Part shown: positions 1-10,550 of the stretch, in pieces
Numbering within the stretch: the stretch's first letter is position 1
Layout: each line of letters begins with the position of its first letter
NCBI GenBank assembly: GCA_009694215.1
Contig: SHVN01000002.1
Location: 1-64,000, forward strand
Direction of reading: 5' to 3'
DNA: 64,000 nt
Source of the DNA: Xanthobacteraceae bacterium
Lineage (GTDB): Bacteria > Pseudomonadota > Alphaproteobacteria > Rhizobiales > Xanthobacteraceae
Program-made: the position numbers and the translations under genes
The notes under the pieces: generated by a model
Database searches by the model: none
What the model was told of the DNA's origin: nothing
What the model saw: only the letters and a program-made list of their open reading frames with translations

Positions 1-2
1 CT

Positions 3-629
3 GGCTGTCCGTGGCGCCTGCTGCCGAGCGATTTGCCGCCGTGGAGCACGATCTATCGCTGGTTTGCGACGTTCCGCGATGAAGGCCGCTTCGAGAAGAT
101 CAATCATGCCCTGGTCATGCTCGACCGCGAACGGATCGGCCGCCAATGCAGCCCCACAGGTGCGATCATTGACAGCCAGAGCGTCAAGACGACCGAGGCC
201 GGTGGGCCGCGCGGCTACGACGCCGGAAAGAAGATCAGCGGACGCAAGCGCCACGCACTGGTCGATACGGACGGGCGTGGCCTCGTGCTCGAACCGCATC
301 CGGCGAGCATCCAGGATCGCGATGGCGGTGGACCACTTCTGCGCGCCTCGCGCCGCGTCTTTATCCAGCGGGTCTTCGCCGACGGCGGTTATGCAGGTGA
401 GAAAGTTGCCACGGCGACATTGATCGCGGTCGAGATCGTGCGTAAGAACCCTGATCAGATCGGCTTCGCCGTTCAGCCGCGACGCTGGGTCGTCGAACGG
501 TCCTTTGCCTGGATCGGGCGCAATCGGCGATTGGCAAAGGACTTCGAGGCTACCATCGACTCCGCACGCGCCTTCCTCTACGCCGCCTCCGTCATGCTCC
601 TCGTGCGCCGAATTGCGCGGGCCTCATGA
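3..629 (+). mobile_element. IS5-family transposase, C-terminal part (gene runs off the window start)
   Basis: Frame 3 reads GCPWRLLPSDLPPWSTIYRWF...IIDSQSVKTTEAGGPRGYDAGKKISGRKRHALVDTDG...FADGGYAG...WVVERSFAWIGRNRRLAKDFE, typical of IS5-group DDE transposases. Confidence 0.9.
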
Positions 630-645
630 CTTTCGAAACCGACTC
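628..645. repeat. Putative terminal inverted repeat of the IS5-family element
   Basis: GACTTTCGAAACCGACTC directly at the transposase stop, followed by TTA; other end is outside the window. Confidence 0.45.
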
Positions 646-983
646 TTAGGGGGGAATCCCAGAGCTTCAGAAAGCGCCGAACAGAACCGCGCCGACGAAA
701 ACGATCGCCGCGCAGACCGCATGCACATTCAGAGAGCAAGGTCATATCCAGCTTCAGGCCTCTTGGTTGGACTGCACTGGAGTCTACCAGACTCGGCCTC
801 CGACTAAAGTTACAAACATGTTGCAGCGCCAGACCGTCCCTGCCGCCACTGTCCCGGCGTAGCTCTATGAATTCACTGGCAAAAAAATCCGGCGCGAACA
901 CTGCCTAGGGCCAGGAGGCAGTTGCACGTCACAGCACATTCTTTAGACATCTACAAGCTGGAGGGGTGACACGAGGCCTTTGC

Positions 984-2249
984 TCATGCCCTCCGGGCGA
1001 TCACGGACTCGACGAACAGGGCGGCTTCGAGCGTCGCTTGGTCGCCGCCGAACCGCCCGATCACCTGCATGCCGAGCGGCAGGCCATTGGGATCGACGAG
1101 GCCCGGCACGTTCACGCACGGGGTCCCCATCAGCGTCCAAAGACGGTTGAAGGTCGAGCTGCCGGTGGAGCCGAGACCTTTGGGCGCGGCTCCCGGCGCC
1201 GACGGCGACAGGATCACATCGAAGTCCGCCATCAGCTCCGACAGCGCGCGACGTGCCTGGTTCGACGTGTGCCTGGCGTCGTCGTAAGCGCCGGCGCCGA
1301 TCGCGAAGCCCGTCTCGACCAGTTCCCTCACGCCCTTGGCGAGTTGGTCCCGGGAGCGCTCGTATTCGGAGGCGAGCGAGCGCGCCGCCTCGTAGGCATG
1401 GATGACCGAATGCGCCCGGAATGCGCTGGCGATGACCGGGGGCAGCTTGATGTCGCGCACGCGCGCCATACCGGCCGAGGCCGCGCGCGCGACGCTGTCG
1501 AGCGCGGCCACCATGTCGTCGCTGGCCGGCGCCCAGGGCTGATCGCGCAGCACGCCGATGCGCGGCGACGATGGTTTGCTGCCGTCGACGCGGAGATCGC
1601 GGTCGCTGATCGCCGCCGCGGCGAAGGCCACGTCCGCGACCGTAGCTGCGAATAACCCCGCGGTGTCGAGATGCCAGGACACGCATTTCATGCCGCCGGT
1701 CGGCAACAGCCGGTACGAGGGCTTGAATCCGGCGACGCCGCAGAAGCTCGCGGGCCGGATCACGGAGCCGCCGGTCTGGCTGCCGGTGGCCACGGGGAAG
1801 AATCCCGCGGCGACGCCCGCCGCCGAACCCGACGACGAGCCACCCGGCGTGTGCGCGAGGTTCATCGGATTGCGGGTCTTGCCGGGATCGATATGAGCGA
1901 ACTCGGTGGTGACGGTCTTGCCGAGCAGCGTGCCGCCATTGCGGCGGATGAGCGCGACCAGCGAGGCGTCGTACTTCGGCCCGTGACCGGCATAGATCGT
2001 CGAGCCGTATTCGGTCGGCATGTCGGCGGTGTCGAAGATGTCCTTGAGCGCGACGGGCAGGCCGCGCAGCGGCGTATCTTTCAGGCCCGGCCGTTCCGCG
2101 GCCTTGCGCGCTCCCTCAAGATCGAGCGTGACGAAGGCGCCGACCTCGCTCTCGCGCTTTGCGATGGCGCCTGCGCAGAGATCGAGTGCCTGCGCAGGCG
2201 TGAGCTCGCCGTCCTCGATGGCGTGGGCAAGGCCCAGGGCTGACAGCAT
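984..2249 (-). CDS. Amidase (amidase signature family)
   Basis: MLSALGLAHAIEDGELTPAQAL...GTLLGKTVTTEFA...HTPGGSSSGSAAGVAAG..TGSQTGGSVIRPASFCGV; ORF trimmed to the ATG at 2249. Confidence 0.88.
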   Translation of the reverse strand: MLSALGLAHAIEDGELTPAQALDLCAGAIAKRESEVGAFVTLDLEGARKAAERPGLKDTPLRGLPVALKDIFDTADMPTEYGSTIYAGHGPKYDASLVALIRRNGGTLLGKTVTTEFAHIDPGKTRNPMNLAHTPGGSSSGSAAGVAAGFFPVATGSQTGGSVIRPASFCGVAGFKPSYRLLPTGGMKCVSWHLDTAGLFAATVADVAFAAAAISDRDLRVDGSKPSSPRIGVLRDQPWAPASDDMVAALDSVARAASAGMARVRDIKLPPVIASAFRAHSVIHAYEAARSLASEYERSRDQLAKGVRELVETGFAIGAGAYDDARHTSNQARRALSELMADFDVILSPSAPGAAPKGLGSTGSSTFNRLWTLMGTPCVNVPGLVDPNGLPLGMQVIGRFGGDQATLEAALFVESVIARRA

Positions 2250-2479
2250 CAGGCCGGGCCGTCGATCAGGGACACGACGCGGGCGGTGAAGCGCCGCGCC
2301 ATCGGCATGACCAGATAGGCGGTTCCCGCCGCGATCGGCCAGGCGATGAGGTAGGCCTTGCCCCATTGCCAGAGGAAATCGGACCGCAGGCCGAGGTTGA
2401 GCCAGGTGACGATCAGTGTGACCATGAGCACCATCATCGACGACTGGGTCGCCGCGAGGATAAAACGAGCCTTGTCCAT
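2249..2479 (-). CDS. DUF2798-like small membrane protein
   Basis: MDKARFILAATQSSMMVLMVTLIVTWLNLGL...FLWQWGKAYLIAWPIAAGTAYLVMPMARR; overlaps the amidase start. Confidence 0.7.
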   Translation of the reverse strand: MDKARFILAATQSSMMVLMVTLIVTWLNLGLRSDFLWQWGKAYLIAWPIAAGTAYLVMPMARRFTARVVSLIDGPA

Positions 2480-2621
2480 TGCCGCTCCCCGGAGCCTGAA
2501 ACGCCGCAGCGTTTTGGCCTGAAAGGCCAAGCCTGATCAAGGCCGCAGTTACGATTGGTTCACCATAAACCCACGGTCAGCATTGAAGCATCCTTAACGG
2601 GGTTCCTCGCATTGTCCGCGC

Positions 2622-4016
2622 ATGTCGCGTGGCGTGCGTTGGGTGCTCATAGGTTCCGCAGCTTTGGTGACGCTGGCCGGATGCGGCCGCGGCATCATGC
2701 AATATGCGGAGCGTGCGCAGTGGCGGCGCGAGGCGGAGGTGGCCTGCCTCAACTCCGGCACCGTCAGGGAGAGCGCCGGCATCGTCAAGATTTCGCCGAT
2801 CGAAGGCCCCGGCATGTGCGGCGCGGACGCTCCGCTGAAGGTCTCCGCGCTCGGCGAAGGCTCGGCGCTGGGCTATGTCGACGAGCCCATTCGCCCGCCC
2901 GGGTCGATTGCCGGGGGAGGCCGTCCGGCGGCGGAGCCGCGCTGGCCGATCCAGCAGCAGCCCTATCCGCCGCCGCGCGCACAGCCGCAGTATGTTTCCC
3001 CGCAACCCGGCGCGCCGATGTCGATCGAAGCGCCCGGCACCGCGCAGTATCCGCAGCAGCAGCTTGGCGCGCCGCCGTCCAATCTGCAGGCGCCGCCCGA
3101 CTGGCAGCGTAGCGGTGAGCGTCAGCCCGGCATGAACCAGGTTCTGGCCCGCCGTTCCGCCGCGCCGCCCATCGAGGACCACGACGAACTGCCGCCCTAC
3201 GCGCGGCCGGGCGCGGCACCGATCGGGCCGCCGCAATCCACACGGCCGCTGCCTCCGCTCGGTCCCCCGCGCAATCCGCAGCTTGCCGCCGCGACCCCGA
3301 TCGAGATCAGGCCCGTGGCGACGCTTGCCTGCCCGATCGTTTCCGCGCTCGACCGTTGGTTCGTCAACGCGGTGCAGCCCGCGGCGCGCAAGTGGTTCAA
3401 CCAGCCGGTGGTCGAGATCAAGCAGATCTCGGCCTATTCCTGCCGCGGCATGAACGGCCAGGCCGGCGCACAGATCTCTGAGCACGCCTTCGGCAATGCG
3501 CTCGACATCGCCGCCTTCGTGCTGGCCGACGGCCACCGCATCACCGTCAAGGGCAGCTGGAACGGTTCACCCGAGGAGCAGGGCTTTCTCCGCGACGTGC
3601 AGGCTTCCGCCTGCGACCAGTTCACGACGGTGCTGGCGCCGGGGTCGAACCAGTTTCACTACGACCATATCCACGTCGATCTGATGCGGCGGGCCAGCGG
3701 CCGGCGCATCTGCCAGCCGGGGGCGGTGGACGGCGAACTGGTGGCGTCGCGCGCCCGCAAGAACCCGGTCTATGCGTCGTCGCGGCCGATCGAGCCGCCG
3801 CCAACGCGGCGCTACGACCCTCCGGTGGAACCAGGCAGCGATCCGTTTGCCTGGCGCGGCGACGCCCGCCGCGGCGACCCGGCCACGACCGGGTCGATCG
3901 CCGCGCGCCGGCCCGGGATCAAGGATCCGACGGTCGAGGATCTCGACTGGGTCGAGGAGCCGGGTCCCCGCCCGGCCATCGACTGGAGCAGGGATAGCCG
4001 CCACAAGGTGCAGTGA
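2622..4016 (+). CDS. Extensin-like C-terminal domain protein with lipoprotein-like N-terminus and proline-rich linker
   Basis: LVTLAGCGR lipobox-like; C-terminal ISAYSCRGMNGQAGAQISEHAFGNALDIAAF...FHYDHIHVDL. Confidence 0.85.
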   Translation: MSRGVRWVLIGSAALVTLAGCGRGIMQYAERAQWRREAEVACLNSGTVRESAGIVKISPIEGPGMCGADAPLKVSALGEGSALGYVDEPIRPPGSIAGGGRPAAEPRWPIQQQPYPPPRAQPQYVSPQPGAPMSIEAPGTAQYPQQQLGAPPSNLQAPPDWQRSGERQPGMNQVLARRSAAPPIEDHDELPPYARPGAAPIGPPQSTRPLPPLGPPRNPQLAAATPIEIRPVATLACPIVSALDRWFVNAVQPAARKWFNQPVVEIKQISAYSCRGMNGQAGAQISEHAFGNALDIAAFVLADGHRITVKGSWNGSPEEQGFLRDVQASACDQFTTVLAPGSNQFHYDHIHVDLMRRASGRRICQPGAVDGELVASRARKNPVYASSRPIEPPPTRRYDPPVEPGSDPFAWRGDARRGDPATTGSIAARRPGIKDPTVEDLDWVEEPGPRPAIDWSRDSRHKVQ

Positions 4017-4118
4017 CCGGCGGTTCGGGGCGGCCTGAACGAAGTTGTATCGCGCGTATCGCGGCATCGAACCCACACGCCCGCTCAAGCGACCTATGCG
4101 TATCGAGGGACGAAACCC

Positions 4119-4349
4119 ATGATCCGCATCACGCTCGTTGCTGCCGCCGCGCTCGCAACCATCGCCACCGCCAGCCCCGCCATGGCGCAGGCCGGCGCGC
4201 CGGTCCGCACGCTTGAACAGCCCGCCACGGCTTCGGGCGTGACGGCCGCGAACGCCGAGCGGAAGGCCGCGCCCTGCGGCGACAAGAGCTGTGCCAGCAA
4301 GCTCCTCAAGCGCGACCGTTACGTCGCGGCCGCCCCGCTCGGCTGGTAA
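4119..4349 (+). CDS. Small predicted secreted protein (76 aa)
   Basis: Signal peptide MIRITLVAAAALATIATASPAMAQA, then short mature part with CGDKSC. Confidence 0.55.
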   Translation: MIRITLVAAAALATIATASPAMAQAGAPVRTLEQPATASGVTAANAERKAAPCGDKSCASKLLKRDRYVAAAPLGW

Positions 4350-4534
4350 TGCCTCGACTTTCCGCCTTCGCAGTGCGGTAAGAGGCCGAAAACGCCCCAA
4401 AAGGTCAGAAAACCCGTTCGCCCCTGCGGCACTATGCAGCGTCCCTTCACGGGGCGTTGTCGCGTACCGATATAATGGCGGGACTACAAGGAATCGGGCC
4501 CAGAGCCCAACCGATAAAATACGAGGAAACACCA

Positions 4535-5485
4535 ATGCTCCGCACTTATCGCCCGATGCTCGCACTCATGGCCGTCGTGGCCGCGCTGGCATTCACAATT
4601 GCATCGGTTGACGCGCGCCCGACGGGCAGTTCCGGCAGCCGCGGCAACCACACGTTTTCGGCGCCCGCGGCGACGCAGACCGCGCCGCGCGCGGCTCCGA
4701 TCGAGCGCAGCATGACGCAGCCGGCTCGCCCCGGCGCGGCTACCACCCAGACCGCAGGCGCAGCAGGCCAGGCCGCAAGGCCCGGACTGTTCGGCGGTAT
4801 GTTCGGCGGCGGCTTGCTCGGCGGTCTTGCCGCCGGCTTTCTCGGCGCCGGCCTGTTCGGCATGCTGTCCGGCAGCGGCTTCATGGGCGGGATGGGCGGC
4901 TTCGCCTCGATCCTCGGCCTGATCCTGCAGGTCGCGCTGGTCGTGATCGTCGCGCGCCTCGCCTGGGCCTGGTGGCAGCGCCGCAATCAGCCGGCGCTGG
5001 CAACCGGACCCTCGTTGCGCGACAATCTGTCGAACGACCGGCCGAGCGTCGGCGGCTTTGGCGGCGGATCGCCGGCTCCGGCCGACGAGCCGATCGAGAT
5101 CACGCCCGCGGACTTCGACGCGTTCGAGAAATTGCTCGGCGACATCCAGACCGCCTACGGCAAGGAAGACCTCGGCGCGCTGCGCGTGCACATGACCCCG
5201 GAAATGCTGTCGTACTACTCCGAGGAACTGGCGCAGAACTCAAGCCGCGGCGTCGTCAACCAGATCTCCGACGTGAAGCTCCTGCAGGGCGACCTCTCGG
5301 AATCCTGGCGCGAGATCAACGACGACTACGCCACCGTGGCGATGCGCTATTCGCTCACCGACCGGATGGTCGATCGTGCGACCGGCCGCGTCGTCTCGGA
5401 GGAGCCGTCCGAGGCCACCGAGTTCTGGACCTTCCGCCGCGCGCGCGACGGCCAGTGGATGCTCTCGGCGGTCCAGCAGACCTGA
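4535..5485 (+). CDS. Tim44-like domain protein
   Basis: N-terminal signal/TM, Gly-rich FGGMFGGGLLGGLAAGFLGAGLFG segment, C-terminal FDAFEKLLGDIQTAYGKEDLGALRVHMTPEMLSYYSEEL...FWTFRRARDGQWMLSAVQQT. Confidence 0.85.
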   Translation: MLRTYRPMLALMAVVAALAFTIASVDARPTGSSGSRGNHTFSAPAATQTAPRAAPIERSMTQPARPGAATTQTAGAAGQAARPGLFGGMFGGGLLGGLAAGFLGAGLFGMLSGSGFMGGMGGFASILGLILQVALVVIVARLAWAWWQRRNQPALATGPSLRDNLSNDRPSVGGFGGGSPAPADEPIEITPADFDAFEKLLGDIQTAYGKEDLGALRVHMTPEMLSYYSEELAQNSSRGVVNQISDVKLLQGDLSESWREINDDYATVAMRYSLTDRMVDRATGRVVSEEPSEATEFWTFRRARDGQWMLSAVQQT

Positions 5486-5508
5486 TCGCAAACGCAGACT
5501 GAATTCAG

Positions 5509-5540
5509 ATGGCCGGGCCGAAAGCCCGGCCATTTTGTTT
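5509..5540 (+). terminator. Rho-independent terminator-like hairpin after the Tim44-like gene
   Basis: ATGGCCGGGC-CGAAA-GCCCGGCCAT followed by TTTGTTTT. Confidence 0.75.
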
Positions 5541-5544
5541 TCGA

Positions 5545-5838
5545 TCAAGGCAGGTTCTTCAGAAACTCGATGTGCTCCGGCTCGTCGAACGCCCGCATCG
5601 TCGTGGTGCGAACATTGCCCTTGGAATTGACGGTCAGCACATATTTGGCGACGGCTTCGTCATTCGGCGCCTCGATGACCTGGACGAAGTCATAGGGCCC
5701 GAACGTCATGTAAACGTTCTTGCGGACGATGCCGAGTTTTGCCGCGGTATCCCGGGAGGATTGTTGCCGGTTGGGAATGTCCGCGACGTTCTTTGCACCG
5801 TGATCGGTGGAATTCACTAGAAGGATGTAGGTGCCCAT
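5545..5838 (-). CDS. GYD domain protein
   Basis: MGTYILLVNSTDHGAKNV...GIVRKNVYMTFGPYDFVQVIEAPNDEAVAKYVL. Confidence 0.85.
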   Translation of the reverse strand: MGTYILLVNSTDHGAKNVADIPNRQQSSRDTAAKLGIVRKNVYMTFGPYDFVQVIEAPNDEAVAKYVLTVNSKGNVRTTTMRAFDEPEHIEFLKNLP

Positions 5839-5858
5839 CGTTCGTCCCTCTCAAGCCA

Positions 5859-6287
5859 TCATGGCACGTAGCCGATGGCCTCGACCTCAAGCCCGCAATC
5901 GAACGGCGTCCGGCCGGCCTGCATGCGCGTGCGCGCCGGCAGCGTTTCCTGGCTGCTGAAGTAGGTCCGGTAGATGCGGTCGAATTCCTCCTGCTGCCGC
6001 TGGTCCTTGAGCCAGACGATAACCTTGAGCAGGCAATCCATGTTGGAGCCGGCGGCTTCTACGAGCTTCTTCAGATGGTCCATCACGATCCGCACCTGGC
6101 GCTCGAACGGGATGTCGGGGAACGCTGGGATCGGTTGCTTGTTGGCGCGCGCGGACCTGAGCAGCGCGGAGAATCCCGCATCGAACGGCGGCAGACCGGA
6201 GACATAGATCATGTCGCCGTGCCGGACGCAGAGATTGAACGGCCCCCCGGTCTCGGGGACGTCGGCCTTGATGACTTGTTTGTGCAT
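5859..6287 (-). CDS. RidA family protein
   Basis: GPFNLCVRHGDMIYVSGLPPFD...FERQVRIVMDHLKKLVEAAGSNMDCLLKVIVWLKD...LPARTRMQAG. Confidence 0.85.
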   Translation of the reverse strand: MHKQVIKADVPETGGPFNLCVRHGDMIYVSGLPPFDAGFSALLRSARANKQPIPAFPDIPFERQVRIVMDHLKKLVEAAGSNMDCLLKVIVWLKDQRQQEEFDRIYRTYFSSQETLPARTRMQAGRTPFDCGLEVEAIGYVP

Positions 6288-6305
6288 GTCGATCCTCTCC
6301 TCAAT

Positions 6306-9300
6306 CTAAGGCCTGCCGTACCCGCCCGCGGTCGGGGTCTGGATGATGATCGCCTCGCCCGCGTCCACTACCGTGGCGTCGGCGCCTTTGAGGCGCTCCA
6401 TCGTGCCGTCGTTGCGGCGAACCCAGTTCTCGCCGATCTGGCCGTCCCCGCCGCCGGCCATGCCGAACGGCGGGATGCGGCGGTGGCCAGACAGCACGGT
6501 GTATTCCATCTTTTCCAGGAACCGGATGGTGCGGCGAATGCCGTCGCCGGCATTCCACTTGCCCTTGCCGCCGGAGCCCTTGCGGATGTGGAAGTCTTCC
6601 AGCACCACCGGATAGCGGAATTCGAGGATCTCCGGATCGGTGAGCCTCGTGTTGGTCATGTGGGTGTGCACGGCGTCGGTGCCGGGGAAGCCGGGCCCCG
6701 CGGGTGAGCCCGAGCAGATGGTCTCGTAATATTGATACGTGTTGTTGCCGAAGTTGACGTTGTTCATCGTCCCTTGCGCCCCGGCCATGGCGCCGAGCGC
6801 GCCGAGCAAGGTGTCGGTGACCATCTGCGACACCTCGACATTGCCGGCCACGACCGCGGCGGGGTAGTGCGGCCGCAACATGGAATTGTCCGGGATGACG
6901 ATGTTGATCGGACGCAGGCAACCGGCGTTCATCGGGATGTCGTCATCGACCATGACGCGGAACACGTAGAGCACGGCGGCGCGGGTGACAGGCTCCGGCG
7001 CGTTGAAGTTTGTGCCCTGCTGCGGTGAGGTGCCGGTGAAATCGACGGTGGCCTCGCGCTTCTTCTTGTCCACCGTGATCTTGACCTTGACGACGTTGCC
7101 CTGGTCGGCCTCGTAGCTGAACTCGCTGTCATGCAGACGGTCGATGACGCGCCGCACGCTTTCGTCGGCGTTGTCCTGGACGTGCTTCATGTAGGCGTGC
7201 ACGACGTTCAATCCAAACAACGTCACCATCTTGTGCAGCTCCTGCACCCCCTTTTCGTTGGCGGCGATCTGCGCCTTCAGGTCGTTGACGTTCTGGATCG
7301 GATTGCGCGCGGGATATTGCGCCTTGGTGAGCAGGTCCATTAACGCGGCCTCGCGGAACTTGCCGCGATCCACGAGCTTGAAATTGTCGATGTAGATGCC
7401 TTCCTCCTCGATCGAGGTGGCAATGGGCGACATCGAGCCCGGCGCGATGCCGCCGATGTCGGCGTGATGGCCGCGGCTCGCCACCCAGAACAGCATCTTC
7501 TTCTGGGCGCGGTCGAACACCGGCGTGCAGACCGTAAGGTCGGGAATGTGGGTGCCGCCGTTGTAGGGCGCGTTGATGAGGTAGGAATCGCCCGGCCGGA
7601 TTCTTCCCTTGTTCTCGCGGATAATGGTCTCCACCGCGCGGTCCATCGAGCCGAGATGCACCGGCATGTGTGGGGCGTTGGCGACAAGCGTGGCATCGGC
7701 CGCGAACACCGCGCAGGAGAAGTCGAGCCGCTCCTTGATGTTGACGGAGTAGGCGGTGTTCTGCAGCGATACGCCCATCTGCTCGGCGATCGACATGAAC
7801 AGGTTGTTGAACACTTCGAGCATGATCGGATCGGCCTTGGTGCCGACGGCCTTGGTGCGTTGCAGCGCCACGACGCGCTTGAGCACGAGGTGATTCTTCG
7901 CGGTGATTGAGGCCTGCCATCCGTCTTCGAGAACGATGGTCTGGTGCGGCTCGATGACGATGGCGGGGCCTTTGACCTTATGACCGGGCGAAAGCTGCTC
8001 GCGGGTGTAGACTGAGGCCTTGTGCCATTTTCCGTTCGAGAAGAACTGCGTCGCGCGAGCGGGCGGGGGGAGTTTTTGCCGCGACCTCCGAAGCACCTTC
8101 TCGCGGAATTTCGCGCCGCCGCCGACCGCTTCGACCGACACCGCCTCGACCACCAGTTGCTTCGTCCGGTCGATGAATCCGAAGCGGGCCTTGTGGGCCT
8201 TCTCGAAGGCGGATTTCATCTTGGCGAGCGTGTCCGCCTCCACCACCAGCGGCGTGTCGGTGCCGGCGTAGCGGATGTGGGCGCGGACGATGATCTTGAC
8301 CTTCCCTGCGGGGACGCCCTGGCCGGCGACCTCGGCTCGGGCCGCCTTGCCGAGGCGGCCGCCCTCGCGCTTGATGGCGGCGAGCGCCTTGCCGCCGAGA
8401 TTTTCCTCGATTGCCAGCTGCCGCGTGGCGCGGATGTCGGCTAGGCCCATGCCGTAGGCGGACAGCAGCGACGACAACGGGTGGATCAGCACTTCGGTCA
8501 TGCCGAGCGCATCGGCAACCAGGCACGCGTGCTGGCCGCCGGCGCCGCCGAAGCAGTTGATCGCATAGCGGGTGACGTCGTAGCCGCGCTGCACGGAAAT
8601 CTTCTTGATCGCGTTGGCCATGTTCTCGACGGCGATCTTGATGAAGCCGTCGGCGATCTCTTCGGCGGATTTTCCGCCGACGTCTTTCGCCAGTTCCGCG
8701 AACGCCGTTTTCACCGCGTCCGCATCGAGGGGCTGGTTCTGCTCGGGGCCGAAAATCTTCGGGAAGAAATCGGGGATGAGCTTTCCGACCAGCACATTGG
8801 CGTCGGTGACGGCGAGCGGGCCGCCGCGCCGGTAGCATTTCGGGCCGGGGTTGGCGCCGGCGCTGTCGGGGCCGACGCGGAAGCGCGCGCCGTCGAAATG
8901 CAGGATCGAGCCGCCACCGGCGGCGACGGTGTGGATCAGCATCATCGGCGCGCGCATCCGCACGCCGGCGACCTCGGTCTCGAAGGCGCGCTCGTATTCG
9001 CCATCGTAGTGCGACACGTCCGTCGAGGTGCCGCCCATGTCGAAGCCGATCAGCTCGCGAAAGCCCGCCTCGCGGCCGGTCTCTGCCATGCCGACCACGC
9101 CGCCGGCAGGCCCGGATAGGATCGCGTCCTTGCCCTGGAATAACTCGGCGGCGGTGAGGCCGCCCGACGACATCATGAACATCAGCCGCGCGCCGGACTT
9201 TTTGGCGTCGAGCTCGGAATCCACCGTGGCGACATAGCGGCGCAGGATGGGAGACAGGTAAGCGTCAACGACCGTCGTGTCGCCGCGGCCGACGAGCTTG

Positions 9301-9974
9301 ATCAGCGGCGAGACCTCGTGGCTGACTGAGACCTGTGGAAAATTCATCTCGCGGACAAGCTTGGCCACGCGCTGCTCATGCTTCGGATAGCGGTAGGCGT
9401 GCATGAACACGATCGCGATAGCCTTGATGCCGTCGGCCTTCGCGCGCTCGAGCTCGGCGCGCACCGGCGCGAGATCCAGCTCGCGCTCGATCGCGCCATC
9501 GGCGCGCATGCGCTCGTCGACCTCGAACACCTGCTCGAACAGCATCTCCGGCTTGATGATGTGCTTGGCAAAAATTTTCGGCCGTGCCTGGTATCCGATG
9601 CGCAATGCGTCGCGAAATCCCTTGGTGGTGAGCAGCAAGGTGCGGTCGCCCTTACGCTCCAGCAGCGCATTGGTTGCGACCGTGGTGCCCATCTTTACCG
9701 CGCCGACGAGGCCTGCCGGGATTGGCTCGCCTCTTGCAAGGCCCAGAAGATCGCGGATGCCCTGGACGGCCGCATCGCGATAGGCCTCAGGGTTCTCGGA
9801 GAGGAGCTTGTGGGCCGTGAGCGTGCCGTCCGGCCGCCGTCCCACCACGTCGGTGAAGGTGCCGCCGCGATCGATCCAGAAGTCCCATGCTTTCAGGTTC
9901 TGGGATTTCAGGTGGGCTTTCGCCGCAGCTTTGTTTTTGGGTTTCGCTTGCTTCATGCCAGTCTCAAACGCCAT
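6306..9974 (-). CDS. Fused hydantoinase A/B (5-oxoprolinase-type) protein, 1222 aa
   Basis: N-half [52 protein letters not shown]-half [17 protein letters not shown]...[21 protein letters not shown]...[13 protein letters not shown]. Confidence 0.93.
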   Translation of the reverse strand: MAFETGMKQAKPKNKAAAKAHLKSQNLKAWDFWIDRGGTFTDVVGRRPDGTLTAHKLLSENPEAYRDAAVQGIRDLLGLARGEPIPAGLVGAVKMGTTVATNALLERKGDRTLLLTTKGFRDALRIGYQARPKIFAKHIIKPEMLFEQVFEVDERMRADGAIERELDLAPVRAELERAKADGIKAIAIVFMHAYRYPKHEQRVAKLVREMNFPQVSVSHEVSPLIKLVGRGDTTVVDAYLSPILRRYVATVDSELDAKKSGARLMFMMSSGGLTAAELFQGKDAILSGPAGGVVGMAETGREAGFRELIGFDMGGTSTDVSHYDGEYERAFETEVAGVRMRAPMMLIHTVAAGGGSILHFDGARFRVGPDSAGANPGPKCYRRGGPLAVTDANVLVGKLIPDFFPKIFGPEQNQPLDADAVKTAFAELAKDVGGKSAEEIADGFIKIAVENMANAIKKISVQRGYDVTRYAINCFGGAGGQHACLVADALGMTEVLIHPLSSLLSAYGMGLADIRATRQLAIEENLGGKALAAIKREGGRLGKAARAEVAGQGVPAGKVKIIVRAHIRYAGTDTPLVVEADTLAKMKSAFEKAHKARFGFIDRTKQLVVEAVSVEAVGGGAKFREKVLRRSRQKLPPPARATQFFSNGKWHKASVYTREQLSPGHKVKGPAIVIEPHQTIVLEDGWQASITAKNHLVLKRVVALQRTKAVGTKADPIMLEVFNNLFMSIAEQMGVSLQNTAYSVNIKERLDFSCAVFAADATLVANAPHMPVHLGSMDRAVETIIRENKGRIRPGDSYLINAPYNGGTHIPDLTVCTPVFDRAQKKMLFWVASRGHHADIGGIAPGSMSPIATSIEEEGIYIDNFKLVDRGKFREAALMDLLTKAQYPARNPIQNVNDLKAQIAANEKGVQELHKMVTLFGLNVVHAYMKHVQDNADESVRRVIDRLHDSEFSYEADQGNVVKVKITVDKKKREATVDFTGTSPQQGTNFNAPEPVTRAAVLYVFRVMVDDDIPMNAGCLRPINIVIPDNSMLRPHYPAAVVAGNVEVSQMVTDTLLGALGAMAGAQGTMNNVNFGNNTYQYYETICSGSPAGPGFPGTDAVHTHMTNTRLTDPEILEFRYPVVLEDFHIRKGSGGKGKWNAGDGIRRTIRFLEKMEYTVLSGHRRIPPFGMAGGGDGQIGENWVRRNDGTMERLKGADATVVDAGEAIIIQTPTAGGYGRP

Positions 9975-10006
9975 GATTGGTCTTGTTCACCGGGCTCCGG
10001 GGCATC

Positions 10007-10549
10007 ATGCGGGCTTTTCTTGATAGTCTCTACCTGTTTTCGGGCTATCTCGCTGGCGCGTTCATGGTGGCGATTTTCGTCCTGATGATGCTGTTGTCGG
10101 CCGGCCGGCCGGTCGGTTTGAACATCCCGGCGGCCGACGACTTCGTCTCCTGGTGCATGGCGGCGATGGCGTTCCTCGGCCTCGCGCACACCTTCCGCAA
10201 CGGCGAGATGATCCGGGTCGGCCTGCTGATCGACAAGCTGCCGGAGCGGAGCCGGCATTGGACCGAGATTGTCTGCCTCGTCATTGGTATCGGCTTCATC
10301 GGGTTCTTTTCGTTCTACGCCTGCCAGCTCATCCGCGATTCTTGGCGCTTCCACGAGATGTCACAGGGCGTGATCTCGATCCCGATGTGGATCCCGCAGA
10401 TCGGCTACGCCGCGGGGCTGATCATCCTGCTGGTCGCATTTATCGACGAACTCGTCCACGTCGCCCGGGGCAACCTGCCGCGCTACGAGAAACCGAAGCC
10501 CACCACCACCGAAGAGGTGGTCGAGCGCGCCGTTCAGAGCGGGGTCTGA
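10007..10549 (+). CDS. TRAP transporter small permease (DctQ type)
   Basis: Four predicted TM segments; located immediately before a DctM homologue. Confidence 0.85.
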   Translation: MRAFLDSLYLFSGYLAGAFMVAIFVLMMLLSAGRPVGLNIPAADDFVSWCMAAMAFLGLAHTFRNGEMIRVGLLIDKLPERSRHWTEIVCLVIGIGFIGFFSFYACQLIRDSWRFHEMSQGVISIPMWIPQIGYAAGLIILLVAFIDELVHVARGNLPRYEKPKPTTTEEVVERAVQSGV

Positions 10550-10550
10550 C

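Noticed and set aside
660-740. Minus-strand frame reading LNVHAVCAAIVFVGAVLFGAF*, possible C-terminus of a membrane protein truncated near the IS
   Set aside because: Only about 20 residues, with a stop immediately upstream; too short to support a feature.
578-901. 107-aa minus-strand ORF between the transposase and amidase
   Set aside because: No recognisable domain, and it overlaps the transposase 3' end and the putative inverted repeat.
2900-3300. Proline/glutamine-rich stretch in the extensin-like gene as a DNA repeat
   Set aside because: Irregular low-complexity linker coding sequence, with no periodic DNA unit.
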